A stretch of DNA of 64,000 nucleotides from NCBI GenBank assembly GCA_030533445.1, contig CM060072.1, positions 25,194,609-25,258,608 on the forward strand, in the 5' to 3' direction. The notes under the pieces are model-generated. The model was not told where the DNA came from. It worked only from the letters and a program-made list of their open reading frames with translations, and made no database searches. Below are positions 24,288 through 35,080 of the stretch, one piece after another; the stretch's first letter is position 1; every line of letters begins with the position of its first letter. The position numbers and the translations under genes are program-made. The DNA comes from Cyprinodon diabolis. Its lineage: Eukaryota > Chordata > Actinopteri > Cyprinodontiformes > Cyprinodontidae.

Positions 24288-25087
24288 CCGTAAATTCTCT
24301 AATATTGGCCTGTATTCCATTAGCGGCCGGGTCTCTAATAATGGCCTGTCTGGCTGTCGGCGGAGGTAAATAGTGGCCGGACTCTTATACAGGCCGGGGC
24401 TATAATTAAAACCAACGATGTTCCTGGGCAGTCCTCAACAACTTGTGATAGTAACATACAAGTACCACAGGGGGGCAATGTTTGCTAACAAATCCAAGCC
24501 ATTAGCATGGGAAATCCCATCCTTACACAGAGATCGTAGTGGCCTTTCACAATCGTTTTGATCTGAAAGACAAATGTGATTACGGGTAGGTCTGGAGGTA
24601 ACCAGGCAGCGTTAAAATGATTTTCGTTGGTCTTCGTTGTTCTAAATTTACCTTGAAATATACGATACTGGTAGCCAACTTCCACTTAGCCTGCCTCAAA
24701 TAAAATTTCGCTATGATGGCAGAGCAGTTTCCATTAATTTTTTTTAAAACTTTGTTTCGCAAGTCAGTTTGCCCAAGATTCCACTCTGTCTTTATTTTTA
24801 TTTTTTTTTTTTTTTTATTGCCGTTCAGAAAAATTGCAGCTGCTGGAAGATCTCTGAATAATGTTCTGTATACCGTTATGGTAACTGTACTTTTTCAATA
24901 AATGAACCTAGTATTTTATAGGTTCAAAGAGACACAAAATCTGTTTTTTATTCATTCCACTGGTAGTCTGTTTTGATCAAATAGAAATAGAGGCCTGCCT
25001 CTAATTCTGGCCTCCTTCCAATAATGGCCTGGACCAAGATGTACCTGAGTTAAATAAAAGCCCCGGCCTATATTAGAGGATTTACGG
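24288..25087. mobile_element. Non-autonomous DNA transposon with about 25-bp terminal inverted repeats
   Basis: The left end CCGTAAATTCTCTAATATTG and the right end (reverse complement CCGTAAATCCTCTAATATAG) match at 18 of 20 positions, both followed by 'gcc' motifs. A TA dinucleotide lies at each border (24286-24287, 25088-25089). Subterminal 'tggcc' repeats recur inside both ends. The 800-bp body has no transposase frame. The superfamily is not assigned. Confidence 0.65.
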
Positions 25088-25098
25088 TATGCTATAAA

Positions 25099-25830
25099 TG
25101 TTAGGAATCCAGTTTGTGTGGTCTGTTTTTATGGTTGTTTGTATGTTTTTCTCCCTCCACCACCAGGTGGTGCCCTGTCCTCGCTGTCCCTCCCTGCACA
25201 CCTGTGGCTCATTGGATCATTCTCTGGAGGAGTATTTTGGCAGTGGGCTGTCACTACCTCAATGCTGAGTGTTTGCCAGTTTTGGGTACTCTGGCTAAAC
25301 TGAGTTTAGCATAGTCTAACCTAAGCTTTGTTTCTCTAACGAGTTTTTTGTCTTTGTTCCCCAGCAGGAAGCTTTCCTGTATTACTGATTTTCTGGACCT
25401 TCTCTCCCCTGGAAGAAAAAACTGAGTTACACTGAGCAGAGGAAAACCTCCACATGTTCCGTTCAAGTACCCATCGGAAATCCTAATGACAGTCCGCTCC
25501 ATTACTCCTCCGGGTCCAACGCTTGTCTACCTGTCCACCCTCCAACATGTGCACTATTCTCTGGATTTACCACACAGACATTCATGGACTAACAAGGCCC
25601 CCCTCAAACGTGATGCCCATTCTTGTAAAATCTAAGTGCTTCCAAGATTCCCACGGTACCTGAACTGACCACTGAACTTCCCTTCTCACTTCCAGTTTCG
25701 GGTTACCAGCTCAATGAGTTCTATATCCAACTCCTGTTTTACCCCCCTCAATAAACCTGTTAAACCTTTTCCGTGCTCTCTGAGTGGTTGTCTCTGCATG
25801 TGGGTCAGATTCATAAAACCGATAATGACA
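25099..25830 (+). mobile_element. Solo LTR, family D
   Basis: It begins TGTTAGGAATCC and ends ATAATGACA, with CAATAAACC near 25750 as polyadenylation signal followed by 'gcatgtgggtcag', the layout seen in family A. Flanks are ATAAA (25094-25098) and AAAAA (25831-25835), a possible 5-bp duplication with one change. It has no internal genes. Confidence 0.6.
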
Positions 25831-26279
25831 AAAAAACAGATATGTGTAAAACAACTTACTTCGGGGGGGGGCAGTTTTTAATTATTTAATAGATGTTGTA
25901 TTTCATTTATCAGTACTAATTCTTTTTGTTATTTTTAAATGCAAAAACTGAATTGCCTATGTTACCTTAATTCACCCAACTAGACCTCATTGAGATCTAG
26001 GTGAAAAATCTATTTTTCAGCTGGCCCCAGCACATAGAAGTTTCCAAATAAACACAGCATGCATGAAAATGCATCCAAGAAGTGCAAATAAATGACAATA
26101 AAATAAAAATGAAAATAACAAACTAAATATGATTTTAAAGTGGTAGTAGAGACAGAATAAATGCATTTAGATGACATATCCCACATGCAGAGGCCTTGTA
26201 TATTCATTTTCTTTGCCATAATTGCTGATTTGACAATGGCAAGTGAAAATAAAATTGGAAAGTAATGGATTTTTCTTTT
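25831..26279. other. Unassigned AT-rich DNA
   Basis: No gene or repeat boundary is recognised; there is a G-run near 25863. Confidence 0.4.
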
Positions 26280-26605
26280 CCATCCATTCTGAAACACTTG
26301 ATCCCAAGCGGGGTGCCGGTTCCTATCTCCAGCTGTCTACGGCAGGGTACACCCTGGACAGGTCGCCAGTCCATTGCAGGGCAACACAGAGACAAACAAC
26401 CATTCACGCACATCTAAGGAGAATTTAGAGAAGCCAATTAACCTAAAAGTCATGTTTTGGGACTGTGTGAAGAAGCCAGAGTATCCACACATGCTCAGGG
26501 AGAACATGCAAACTCCATGCAGAAAGACCCCAGACCAGGAATTGAACCTGTAATCTTCTTGCTGCAAGGCAGCAGTGCTACCCACTGCATCACTGAGCAG
26601 CCCAC
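26280..26605 (+). repeat. Longest copy of the LINE-3'-end-like dispersed repeat
   Basis: It includes 'gcagggtacaccctggacag', 'cagggcaacacagagacaaa', 'gagaacatgcaaactccatg' and a final 'gctacccactgcatcactgagcagcc'. The order matches a widespread fish repeat. Confidence 0.6.
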
Positions 26606-26689
26606 ATCTTTAATTAATGCAAACAGACTAGCCTGCTGTGAAATGTCAGCTGTGCTGCTGTTTTTCAGAGCAGTCCTCTTTCTCTTTCT

Positions 26690-27440
26690 CTGACTGTGAC
26701 TGGCTGGATGTGCTGGAAGGGGTCGCCTTTGGAGATGGTTAACAGTTACCTTTTGTATCTCTGCTTCTTTCTCTGTGTCCTCTTATGCCTCCTTAAAGGG
26801 GGATGCCGGTTTTTTTTGTTTTTTACAATGGGCCCTTTTTTTACGTTATTACATCATGTTCTACTCATCCATATGAGTTTTGTGTCATTTGGAGCTGTTC
26901 TGAAGATATTCCGTTAGGTTATATCCAAGTAACATCTTTCTAACTGCAACAACTTGAAGGCACAAACTAAACATAATTTATAATTTATGGTACGCCAGCA
27001 TTCATAACATGTAGGCGAATCACTGTCCGACTCATGAGTAGAACATGATGTAATAACGTAAAATCATGAGGCCAATGTAAAAAAAAAACGCTGTCCCCTT
27101 TAAACCCCAGTCGGCCTCAACAGATGGCCGCTCACACTGAGCCTTGTGGTTCTGCTGGCGGTTTCTTCCTGTTAAAGGGGAGTTTTCCTCTCCACTATCG
27201 CTACAAGTATGCTTAGGTTGAGGGATTGCCTTTGATTCAATGAGTTAATGCAAACAACTTATTTACATTAGATAGACAACTTTGAACCATTTTGACTGTA
27301 TGATCTGGTTGATTTTCTCTGTAAAGTGACTTGAGATGACAGGTTTTTTAGCACTTTGAGGCCTTTTTGGTGAAAAGTGCAGTATAAATGAATTATTATT
27401 ATGTTGTGAATTGACACTATATAAATTAACTGAACTGAAT
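26690..27440 (+). repeat. 3' UTR of an L2-type LINE, plus orientation
   Basis: It matches the reverse of 61541-61850: 'tttgtatctctgcttct', 'gatggccgctcacactgagcc', 'ggttctgctggcggtttcttcctg', ending 'ttgtgaattgacactatataaattaactgaactgaattg'. The copy is interrupted at 26797-27099 by a TTAA-flanked element. Confidence 0.7.
26797..27099. mobile_element. TTAA-flanked MITE inside an L2 3' UTR
   Basis: TTAA lies at 26793-26796 and 27100-27103. Ends are AGGGGGATGCC and its counterpart GCTGTCCCCT. An inner inverted repeat, 'acgttattacatcatgttct' versus 'agaacatgatgtaataacgt', is perfect over 20 bp. The 303-bp element is non-coding. TTAA target choice is typical of piggyBac- and Kolobok-type elements. 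Confidence 0.7.
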
Positions 27441-29267
27441 TGTGAATAAACAGCAAGCCCCAGATACATAGGAAAAACAATCCTTTGTTATTCTTATAAA
27501 ATATCCAACTGAAATGAGTTTTTTAGCAGAACCAGCAGTCATTAGAGTGAATAAAAAATGAAAATAGTGACTATCTGCTGTCAATTCTGTATTATTTTCC
27601 TAATAAATCTAATTTCTTTTTTTCCCTTTAAATCTAAATGTTTTCCACGCGTTCTGTTGTGTACTGAGTTTTTGCTTTCTGCAGCGGAAGCCTTTATTGG
27701 GAACATGAAGAGATGTCCTAGAGCACCATCTACTGGACATTGTAGCCATAACACTTGATATGATTTAATTAACATTCTCATTATTTTTACAAAAAAAGAT
27801 AAAGTAGCTTTTGACAAACATATGTTCCCTCTTAGTGAAACAGAAAAACATTTAATTTATCTCTGTGTAATATTTTACATTTTGTGTAAGCCTCTGAGAG
27901 GTACAGTTATTCAGTAACAAGGTGAGTAAAAATGCTGTACATGAACAAGATGTAAAAGAAAGAGGGGGAATTTTACATTGCAGAGGCATAATGAAGGTAG
28001 GTAAAGAAAGTTGGAGTTCAAACAATCGGATGATGTTTCATTCAAGTTTAGGCAGCTCAATCACTCTCTAAACAAATCGTTTTTTAATCACAATTTAAAG
28101 CAATGTACAACTACAGCAATTTAAGTTATTTGGGATTTATTTATTTATTTTTTTTATCAGATCAATGGTGTCTTTAAAAGGGACATGTTTAAAGAAGATG
28201 ATTATATTAAAAAGATCAGATGATTGATCATACTTTAGAAAAAGTAAATAAGAAATGGAACAAAAATTAGACTGAGCACTTAAAGGTCACTATAAAATAT
28301 TCTTTTCTAATCTTAATTTAAAGCAGCTGAGGATTTTCATGTTTGAACAGCTTTCTGGGGGTTTATTCCAGATTGGAGGAGCTTAAGAACTAAATGTTGC
28401 TTCTCCATGTTTGGTTCTGGGTGTCGAGACTAGATTAGAGCCAGAGGACCTGAGGGGTCTAGTCAAATGATCCACTGACAAGTCTGTAATCTAATGGTGT
28501 GCAGATTGTATTTAGGCCTACTGTAAGAAATTATCAATGCAGAATATTGATATACTGGAGGGATAATGGTATTTTATAGTCAGATTACTTTTAAAAAAGA
28601 GAAAGCAATGTTACTAGAAAGTGAAAAAGTAAAACAATTTAAAACGATTGGGAAAACATGAAAAAGAAAGCAAGAAAACAATTAAAACAATAACACTTCA
28701 GACATAAATACAAAAACACTGAACACTAAGATTTTGGTTTATTTGTTTGATTTAAACCTTCACAGAAACACAGACCATGCCTGCTTATATGATGGAGACT
28801 TTTCTACAAGAACTGTATTGGAAAAGTGTAAACTTTAAATTATAAATGTCAACTAACTACCATAAAATTGATCTTAACTGTAGATTTTTACTTCCCTAAT
28901 GTCTCGATTGCATAATTAAAGTTTATTTATAATGACTGGTAATTTTGGAAGGATTGGTTTTGGTTTGGGGGTAGAGAGAGATAACGAGGGCACCTCACAA
29001 ACCTCCATCCAGACCTGAAATCATAATGTGACCATAAAGTCTTTTTTTTTTTTTTTTACTTTACTTAAGTCTCTACAAAAAATGTAAAGGCAGGGGAGAG
29101 CCACATATTAATATGAGTTGAATAATAAAAAAGCCAAAAGGAGATAGCAAGAGAACAACAGAGCAAGTCAATTTTAAAAAAATAAAAAGAACATCGATAA
29201 AATTCAAAAGCAGATGAAGTTTGAGGTCATTTATAATGAGACAAAAAAAAGTGGGTTCTTTTCATTA
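27441..29267. other. AT-rich DNA with one LINE-like fragment
   Basis: About 28320-28525 resembles the 3' coding end of a fish LINE read on the minus strand ('agctttctgggggtttattccagattggaggagc', 'cttctccatgtttggttctggg'). A poly-T run lies at 29041-29059. No host gene is supported. Confidence 0.4.
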
Positions 29268-29710
29268 GTTTCCTTTTGTGCCTTTGAGTCATTACTCGGG
29301 GTGCAGAATATCAAGAGGGGAAGAGGTAATAATGATCAGATTAAGAGTGGGTTATACCTATTTAAATGACAATTTATATTTAATAGAGAGGAAAAATAAA
29401 GATACATTGGAAGGATGTGGAGAAAGAGAAAATGTAGAACATGTACTAATGAACTGTAAAACTTCTGAACATGAAAGGGAGAAATTGAGAAGGATGGTTG
29501 GAAAGACATGCCAAGAATGGAGTCTAAAAGGAATACTGGGAAATGAAGGAAATATAAAGGATATTCACAGATTAAGGAAAGCATTATTTATTTATCTACA
29601 GAATACAAAATAAAAAAAAAATAGAATTTGATGTAAAGTGATGTTGCTACACACTCATGTACAGTCGGTGGCCGTATGCACCTTAAAGTTGCATGCAATC
29701 CGCCATAATA
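29268..29710 (+). pseudogene. 3' end of an I/Nimb-type LINE (C-terminal coding tail plus 3' UTR)
   Basis: A frame ending at 29613 reads IRLRVGYTYLND...LIERKNKDTLEGC, then CGERENVEHVLMNC, a cysteine-histidine motif found after the RNase H domain of I-clade elements. The 3' UTR carries 'cagtcggtggccgtatgcacc', 'gcaatccgccata' and a GAAGAG-rich end, matching the tails at 31130-31199 and (reverse) 43658-43740. Confidence 0.7.
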
Positions 29711-30395
29711 GAAAAGAAGAGGAATCTCATGAGCATAAAGGAATTGTAGGTAATGAAAAAGTAGATAAGTTGGCTAAAGAAGCAGTAAAAGCAAGATAAA
29801 TTTAATATGATGTCCCATTAAGTTGAGCAGAAATAAAAGTAATTATTAAAGATATAATAAATAATATATGGCAGGAGAGATGGAATTTAGAAGAAATGTA
29901 CATAAAAAACAGAAGGAGGTAATCATAACAAATCATAGTATAATGAATAGGAGAGAGGAAGTATGGATAAACAGGTTGAGGATTGGGCATACTACTGTAG
30001 TTTAAATAGTGGTTTAAAATTATAGGGAAACATCCATCAGGTGATTGTTATTATTGTGGGGAAACAGGAGTAGAACATGTGTTCATTTATTGTAGAAAAT
30101 ATATATATAAGAGAGGAAAAAACTGGAAAGGGTAATGGGGAGTTCAGTAAATATGGTTCATTTATTAAGGAAGCAAGTAAGCATCTAAGTATCTAAAAGA
30201 CACAAAATTAGATGAGAGGATTTAGTATGTATGTGTGTGAGTGTATAAGTATGTATTTAATTATATTATTTATTATTATTATTTTTTTTTTTTAAGATTT
30301 GAAGATGTACAGGTTTTGTTTTCTGAATTACATCTCCGTCCAGTTGATGGCGGTAATACACACAGTCTGTAAAGTGCCATAAAACATCAAAGACC
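29711..30395 (+). pseudogene. Second, more decayed I-type LINE 3' fragment
   Basis: It starts with an RNase H C-terminal remnant (EHKGIVGNEKVDKLAKEAVK), contains 'gattgttattattgtggggaaacaggagtagaacatgtg' (a C-x2-C...H motif) and ends near 30390 with 'cagttgatggcggtaatacac' and 'gccataaaa'. It has multiple stops and frameshifts. Confidence 0.6.
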
Positions 30396-31199
30396 ACAGT
30401 GGGTGGAGGAGGCTAGACCGGACAGAGTGGTGATTTGCACAAATTCTAAAGCTGCAATAGAAAGCATTCACTCAGGAGGAAATAATAGGAAAGACCCTGT
30501 ATTAGAAATTCATCAGAGTTTGTCCAGGTTATTTAGGTATGGAACAGATGTTCAGTTCTGTTGTGTTCCAGCACACGAAGGGGTGAGAGGAAATGAAATA
30601 GCAGACAAGATAGCTTATAAAGCTTTAGGAAAGCAGAATATAGATCAGATCCCGTTTGGAAAAGGGGAGGTAAATCAATAATTAAAAAGAAAGAAACAGA
30701 ATTTTGGCAAAAGATATGGAATGAAGATAAAGGGAGAAGATTATATAGGGTTCAAAAATCTGTAATTGTTAAAAAATGATGGAGAAAGAAACAGAAGGGA
30801 AGAGATCATTTATACTAGATCAAGAACTGGACACACCTACTTAAATGAGTTTTTGTTTGTAGCAGGGAAGAGAAATAAGGATTTATGTGAGGGTTGTGAA
30901 AGAAACGGAAATGTGGATCATGTTTTCATGGATTGCATTAAATATGCAACTGAAAGAGAGAGGATGAGGAAAGTAATTATGGAAAAAGGGAGATAATAGA
31001 GTATCCAATGAATTTTAGGGACAGATGGAGATAGGGAAGAAAGTTTGGTTATTCATAAAGCATTGTTTTTATTTTTACATAACACGAAAATAAAAAATAG
31101 AATATAATAGATGGAACTATAGAGCTACACAATCATGTACGGTAGGTGGCGGTATGCACCTATGAGCTGCAATCCGCCACTCAACATATACGAAGAAGA
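30396..31199 (+). pseudogene. Third I-type LINE fragment: RNase H domain and 3' end
   Basis: 30403-30681 encodes part of an RNase H domain (VVICTNSKAAIESI, CVPAHEGVRGNEIADKIA, keeping the catalytic D of NEIAD). 30766-30996 encodes the following tail with CEGCERNGNVDHVFMDC. The 3' UTR ends 'ggtaggtggcggtatgcacc', 'gcaatccgcc', 'gaagaagaa' at about 31199. A frameshift separates the two coding pieces. The presence of RNase H supports the I superfamily. Confidence 0.75.
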
Positions 31200-31553
31200 A
31201 TCTGATGAGCGCCCTTGTTTCTTTCGTCATAAAAATGCGACAGGCCTCTGTCGCTCTGGGAATGGTTGGATCTCCGTTAAGGGCCGCAGTATTTACAGAA
31301 CCTGAATATTAAACGATGGACTGTATTAACAGCTGGAGGACACCTCGCTGATTCCTGCTCAGGAGTTCGGTGGTTCCGAAGCTTCACGGCTCTAATTGGG
31401 CCGCTTCGTCGTTAAAGTCCAGTTTTCCTCTGCAGCGTCAACTGGACCGTTAGACAGATGTAACCGGATCATCCGATGATCGTACGCATCCCAACAGGAG
31501 AACTACGCACTTTTAAGAGCCTTCCCGGTCCTATAGCGGAATAATTAAAAACG
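31200..31553 (+). promoter_or_regulatory. 5' leader and probable promoter of the zinc-finger gene
   Basis: GC content and CpG density rise sharply after the LINE tail. The ATG at 31554 sits in 'aaaaacgATGa', an acceptable initiation context. No TATA box is evident, so the transcription start cannot be placed; a CpG-type promoter is inferred. Confidence 0.45.
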
Positions 31554-32223
31554 ATGAGCTCCAAGCGGGCCGGGTTCGCGGCTAGCATGGACGCCTCCCA
31601 GTCTAACGCTGGAAGCCGCAAACAGAGCATCATCAACATCCCGGACAGGATGGACACCAAAGCGACGTACGGAGCCTCTCAGGGCGGCATGACGGTTACC
31701 TCGCTGAAGTCCCGCCTGGCCCCGACCATCCAGACCGCCATGTCCGCCGCTGTTGACACTCTGCTGGGAGAGGTGGTGATCGTGCTGAACGAGACCCAGC
31801 AGGAGCTTCTGCACAAGGAGCAGGAGAACCAGAGGCTGAAGGTTCGGCTGGAGGTGTCCGAGCGGGAGCTGAAGACCTTACAGGAGTGTCTGTGCAGCGC
31901 TCAGAAGCTCATAGACCAGCTGCAGGTCTCCTACACGGGCCCCCAGCAGGTCAACCAGTCGGTGTTTGCCCCCCCACTCTCTGCCATGGCCTCTTTGACA
32001 CCGGGATTGGATCGAGAGCACCAGAACCAAAGGAATGTGAACGGGGCAGGCGTGGATCTTGGTCTTGGCGGCTCCGTGGATGAATCTCTTCAAGGCTTTG
32101 AACCGAGAGATGAATACAAAATGTGCCAGCTGTCAATCCAGCCAGATGGCTCTGTGACCAGCCACACTCTGGACTCCTTCTCACCCAGCTCCTCTCACAT
32201 GTGCTCAGAAACCAGAGGATCAG
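31554..32223 (+). CDS. C2H2 zinc-finger protein, exon 1 (residues 1-223 plus one base)
   Basis: The exon encodes the N-terminal half of a predicted 539-residue nuclear zinc-finger protein. Residues 46-66 (MTVTSLKSRLAPTIQTAMSA) and a coiled coil at about 75-124 (heptads in LNETQQELLHKEQENQRLKV) resemble the N-terminal module of many teleost C2H2 proteins that lack KRAB or BTB domains. The module is probably for dimerisation. The remainder to residue 223 is Ser/Gln/Gly-rich. The donor is TCAG|GTAAAC at 32223/32224 and leaves phase 1. If the intron were retained, the frame would continue to a stop at 32283-32285, adding about 20 residues from transposon sequence. I do not recognise the orthologue. 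Confidence 0.85.
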
Positions 32224-32226
32224 GTA

Positions 32227-32809
32227 AACAGGAACCAGCACAACATCTAAAGACAAACAATACTTTCCTACTACTTTCCTTTTGATCACAAATAGATGCA
32301 TATATTTAAACATCCATGCTATGTAAATAAAAGGTATAGTGGACAAAATGCCTGGGGCAAACATCTTATCCATTCTCATTACTTACCTACTTTTATCAAA
32401 AAATTGTTCTGCATAACATTAATATTACATGTACTAATATCTACATTAAATTGATTTTTAAGTTATTAAAGTTATTTATCAGATGATTTCACTGAAAACT
32501 CCTTGATGACTTGCAGAGACACATAATTTTCTCTTTACCCCACATAACACAAAATTAGGGTTTAAAAAGAGCAGGAATTTTGTACATATCAACTATAATG
32601 TTAGTATTTAGATATGCATAATTAACCAGTGTTTTAGTTCTCAAGTAACTATTAATATATGAAAAATTAAAATGTTTAATACATTTAAACATTCCTTTTG
32701 GTAGTATTACTGATGCCACCGTCTGTATTAGACGGCAAAAAAAAAAATGGTAGGGGTGGTCAATGATTGGCTAAGGGGGCCCTGGCCCCCCATCTAGCTC
32801 CGTCCCCTG
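32227..32809. mobile_element. hAT remnant starting at the splice donor
   Basis: It is homologous to 4130-4772 from 'aacaggaaccagcacaacatc' to the right end 'gctccgtcccctg'. The first roughly 100 bp of the element are missing, so its left terminus is a deletion point that coincides with the exon 1/intron border. Confidence 0.75.
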
Positions 32810-33237
32810 CTGAGCCATCTATCATTGCTTCACTATAAAGAAAAAAAACAACCATAGAAGGACAGGGTTCCCCAACAGTAAGGAGAAATTGAGTATTGCT
32901 GTAGCGTTTTCCAAGTCTTGATGAAAATGAAAAAGCAGTGAGGAAAGAATCTTTACAATTTTTCTTTTTCCAAAACATCAAGTAATTTTCTCACAGAAAA
33001 TATTTATGAATACTAGAAGGACGAGAACAGAGACACCAACTGAGGTTTGTTTTGGGAAGTAGTATTGCAGAAATGGGCAGTACCTGTAATTTGTTTTGGT
33101 CATTGTTGCACTCTGGAACAGGGGTCTGCTTCCTATGGCATCAGAGCTGCAAGTGGCTCTTTAGACGCTTGGCAGTGAATCTTCATCACTTTGGCTAAAA
33201 ATGATGAAAAGTCGGCTAAGTTTTTTTGAACACTAGT

Positions 33238-33390
33238 TATTGATTGATTGATTATTTGATTGACTTAATTGATCTCACAATGGAGAAATGTACTCGTTAC
33301 ATCAGCTCCGATAGTCAAAAAGAAGTAGAAGGTGCCGAAAGGAAGAAAAAAAGGTATATGGGGTATATAGCTGTCAGCTGAAGTCTCTTA
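33238..33390 (+). repeat. Dispersed repeat, LINE-3'-end-like (copy 1)
   Basis: 'gattgatctcacaatggagaaat' then 'gaaggtgc' and 'ggtatatggggtatat' match the copy at about 48166-48325. The tail style is that of a fish LINE 3' end in reverse. Confidence 0.45.
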
Positions 33391-33661
33391 TTTATTTTCT
33401 CATTTATTCATTTTCTCCACTGTCTAGATGCATTGAATTTTCAAAAGACAGAAAAAGATTAATAAATGTTTTTTTTTACATTTTAAAAATATGAGTGACC
33501 TGTTGTAGATATGTTATGTTATTTTTGTTTATAGAGGTAATGTTCGCACTTCTAATTAAGTTTTTATTAACTAAGCTGATGTCAAAAAAGATTATTTTTA
33601 ACGGTAATATAATACTTATATTAGAAGTAGTTGTTTTTTAAAATCTTTTTTTTAACGATAT

Positions 33662-34007
33662 AGTGGAGGATGTTCTTTTTCCAGATGGAGATAGATGTGT
33701 GAAAATAAGTGGTCCTCCTAACTGTCAATTATTCTGGTGATGTTCACGTAAGGCCATCTTACGTGCTCGTCCCCATTTTCACATACGGGTGTTGAGTCTG
33801 AAATAGTGAAAAAATTGAAAATCTTTTGGAAATTAAGCTTGTATGAGCGATGCAAACAGCAACTTTTAAACTGAGCGTGCACGAGGAGAAATGAGCTCGA
33901 AGATGTTCCCTCTCGGGAAATGCACATGCTCAACAGGGTTGAGCATGTGCATTTTTTGAAAAGTAGATAGGGCGGGCCTTTTCAGAAATTTGCAAAAATC
34001 CTCCACT
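33662..34007. mobile_element. Short TIR element with an internal perfect hairpin
   Basis: AGTGGAGGAT (33662-33671) and ATCCTCCACT (33998-34007) are perfect inverted ends. Inside, a 17-bp perfect inverted repeat (33918-33934 and 33938-33954) with a 3-base loop is followed by a T run. It is non-coding; the superfamily is unknown. Confidence 0.45.
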
Positions 34008-34118
34008 GTACCATTAATTTTGCAATAGTGCATCGCTGCCAGAGGCCTTCAGGGGGAGATAAACATGGATATTACAGGTCTGATGCCCCCTAGTGGCTAA
34101 AAGTCAGTGTAACTTTAA

Positions 34119-35010
34119 AGGAATAGTACACCCAAAACATGATTAGCCTTCATTTTCTACTCACCCCCATGCTGAACAACACTCTGGAGTACTTTTTTTG
34201 ATATCTCAAATGAATCTGGAGATCTGGGAGGCTTCTTGCTGTCTGCTGACATTCAAATAATGGAGGTCTATGGCGCCCGAGGCAGAAAAGGTCCATAAAA
34301 GTCCACAAAAAACGTGTCAATGTATTCCAAGTGTCCTGAGTGGGTAGCATCCATAATTTACTCGAAACAAAGTCATTTAGAATGTTTTTAGAGCATAAAC
34401 AGTAGTGTATAGGATTTCCTAAAAGCGCGCGCCTGCGAGTTCACGAGTCTACGGAAACCGCGGCAGACCAAACCAGATGAAAGTGCGCCTTCAGCTCGGC
34501 AAAGAACTCATGCTCTTCCTCAACACTGAATTCCTCAGACATTTTTCTTTCGTTGTTTCTTTCTTTGCACAGGTAAACAGCACATTTCTTCTTCTACGCT
34601 TGCATTATCGGCAGAGCAGACGCTGAATCCGCACTTTCATCTGGTTTGGTCTGCCGTGGTTTCCGTAGGCTCGTGAACGCGCTTTTAGGAAATCCTATAC
34701 ACTACTGTTTATGCTCTAAAAACATTCTAAATGACTTTGTTTCGAGTAAATTATGGACGCTACCCACTCAGGACACTTGGAATACATTGGACGAGCAGTA
34801 TGGAGGAATATTGACACGTTTTTTGTGGACTTTTATGGACCTTTCTGCCTCGGGCGCCATAGATCTCCATTATTTGAATGTCAGCAGACAGCAAGAAGCC
34901 TCCCAGATGTCCAGATGCATTTGAGATATCAAAAAAGTACTCCAGAGTGTTGTTCAGCATGGGGGTGAGTAGAAAATGAAGGCTAATCATGTTTTGGGTG
35001 TACTATTCCT
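34119..35010. mobile_element. 892-bp palindromic TTAA-flanked element
   Basis: TTAA lies at 34115-34118 and 35011-35014. The left arm (about 34119-34487) and the right arm (about 34630-35010) are near-exact reverse complements: for example 'aggaatagtacacccaaaac' at the left end and 'gttttgggtgtactattcct' at the right. A roughly 142-bp centre is unpaired. The right arm has an extra block of about 27 bp (near 34794-34820) missing from the left. There is no transposase. Confidence 0.85.
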
Positions 35011-35080
35011 TTAAGAACATAAATGCTTTCGTCCTTTTAACTTGTTTTATCTGTTTTTGTTGTTTTTTTTGCTCGTAAAG

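Larger units (their letters stand above)
32224..35080 (+). other. Zinc-finger gene intron, mostly transposon-derived
   Basis: The 2,857-bp intron has a GTAAAC donor and a 'tttttttgctcgtaaag' acceptor, with AAG at its end. It holds a hAT remnant (32227-32809), a dispersed LINE-like repeat (about 33238-33390), a short TIR element (33662-34007) and a large TTAA palindrome (34119-35010). Confidence 0.8.

Noticed and set aside
31951..32379. A 142-codon antisense frame across exon 1 and its donor
   Set aside because: It overlaps a well-supported sense exon and continues into transposon sequence.
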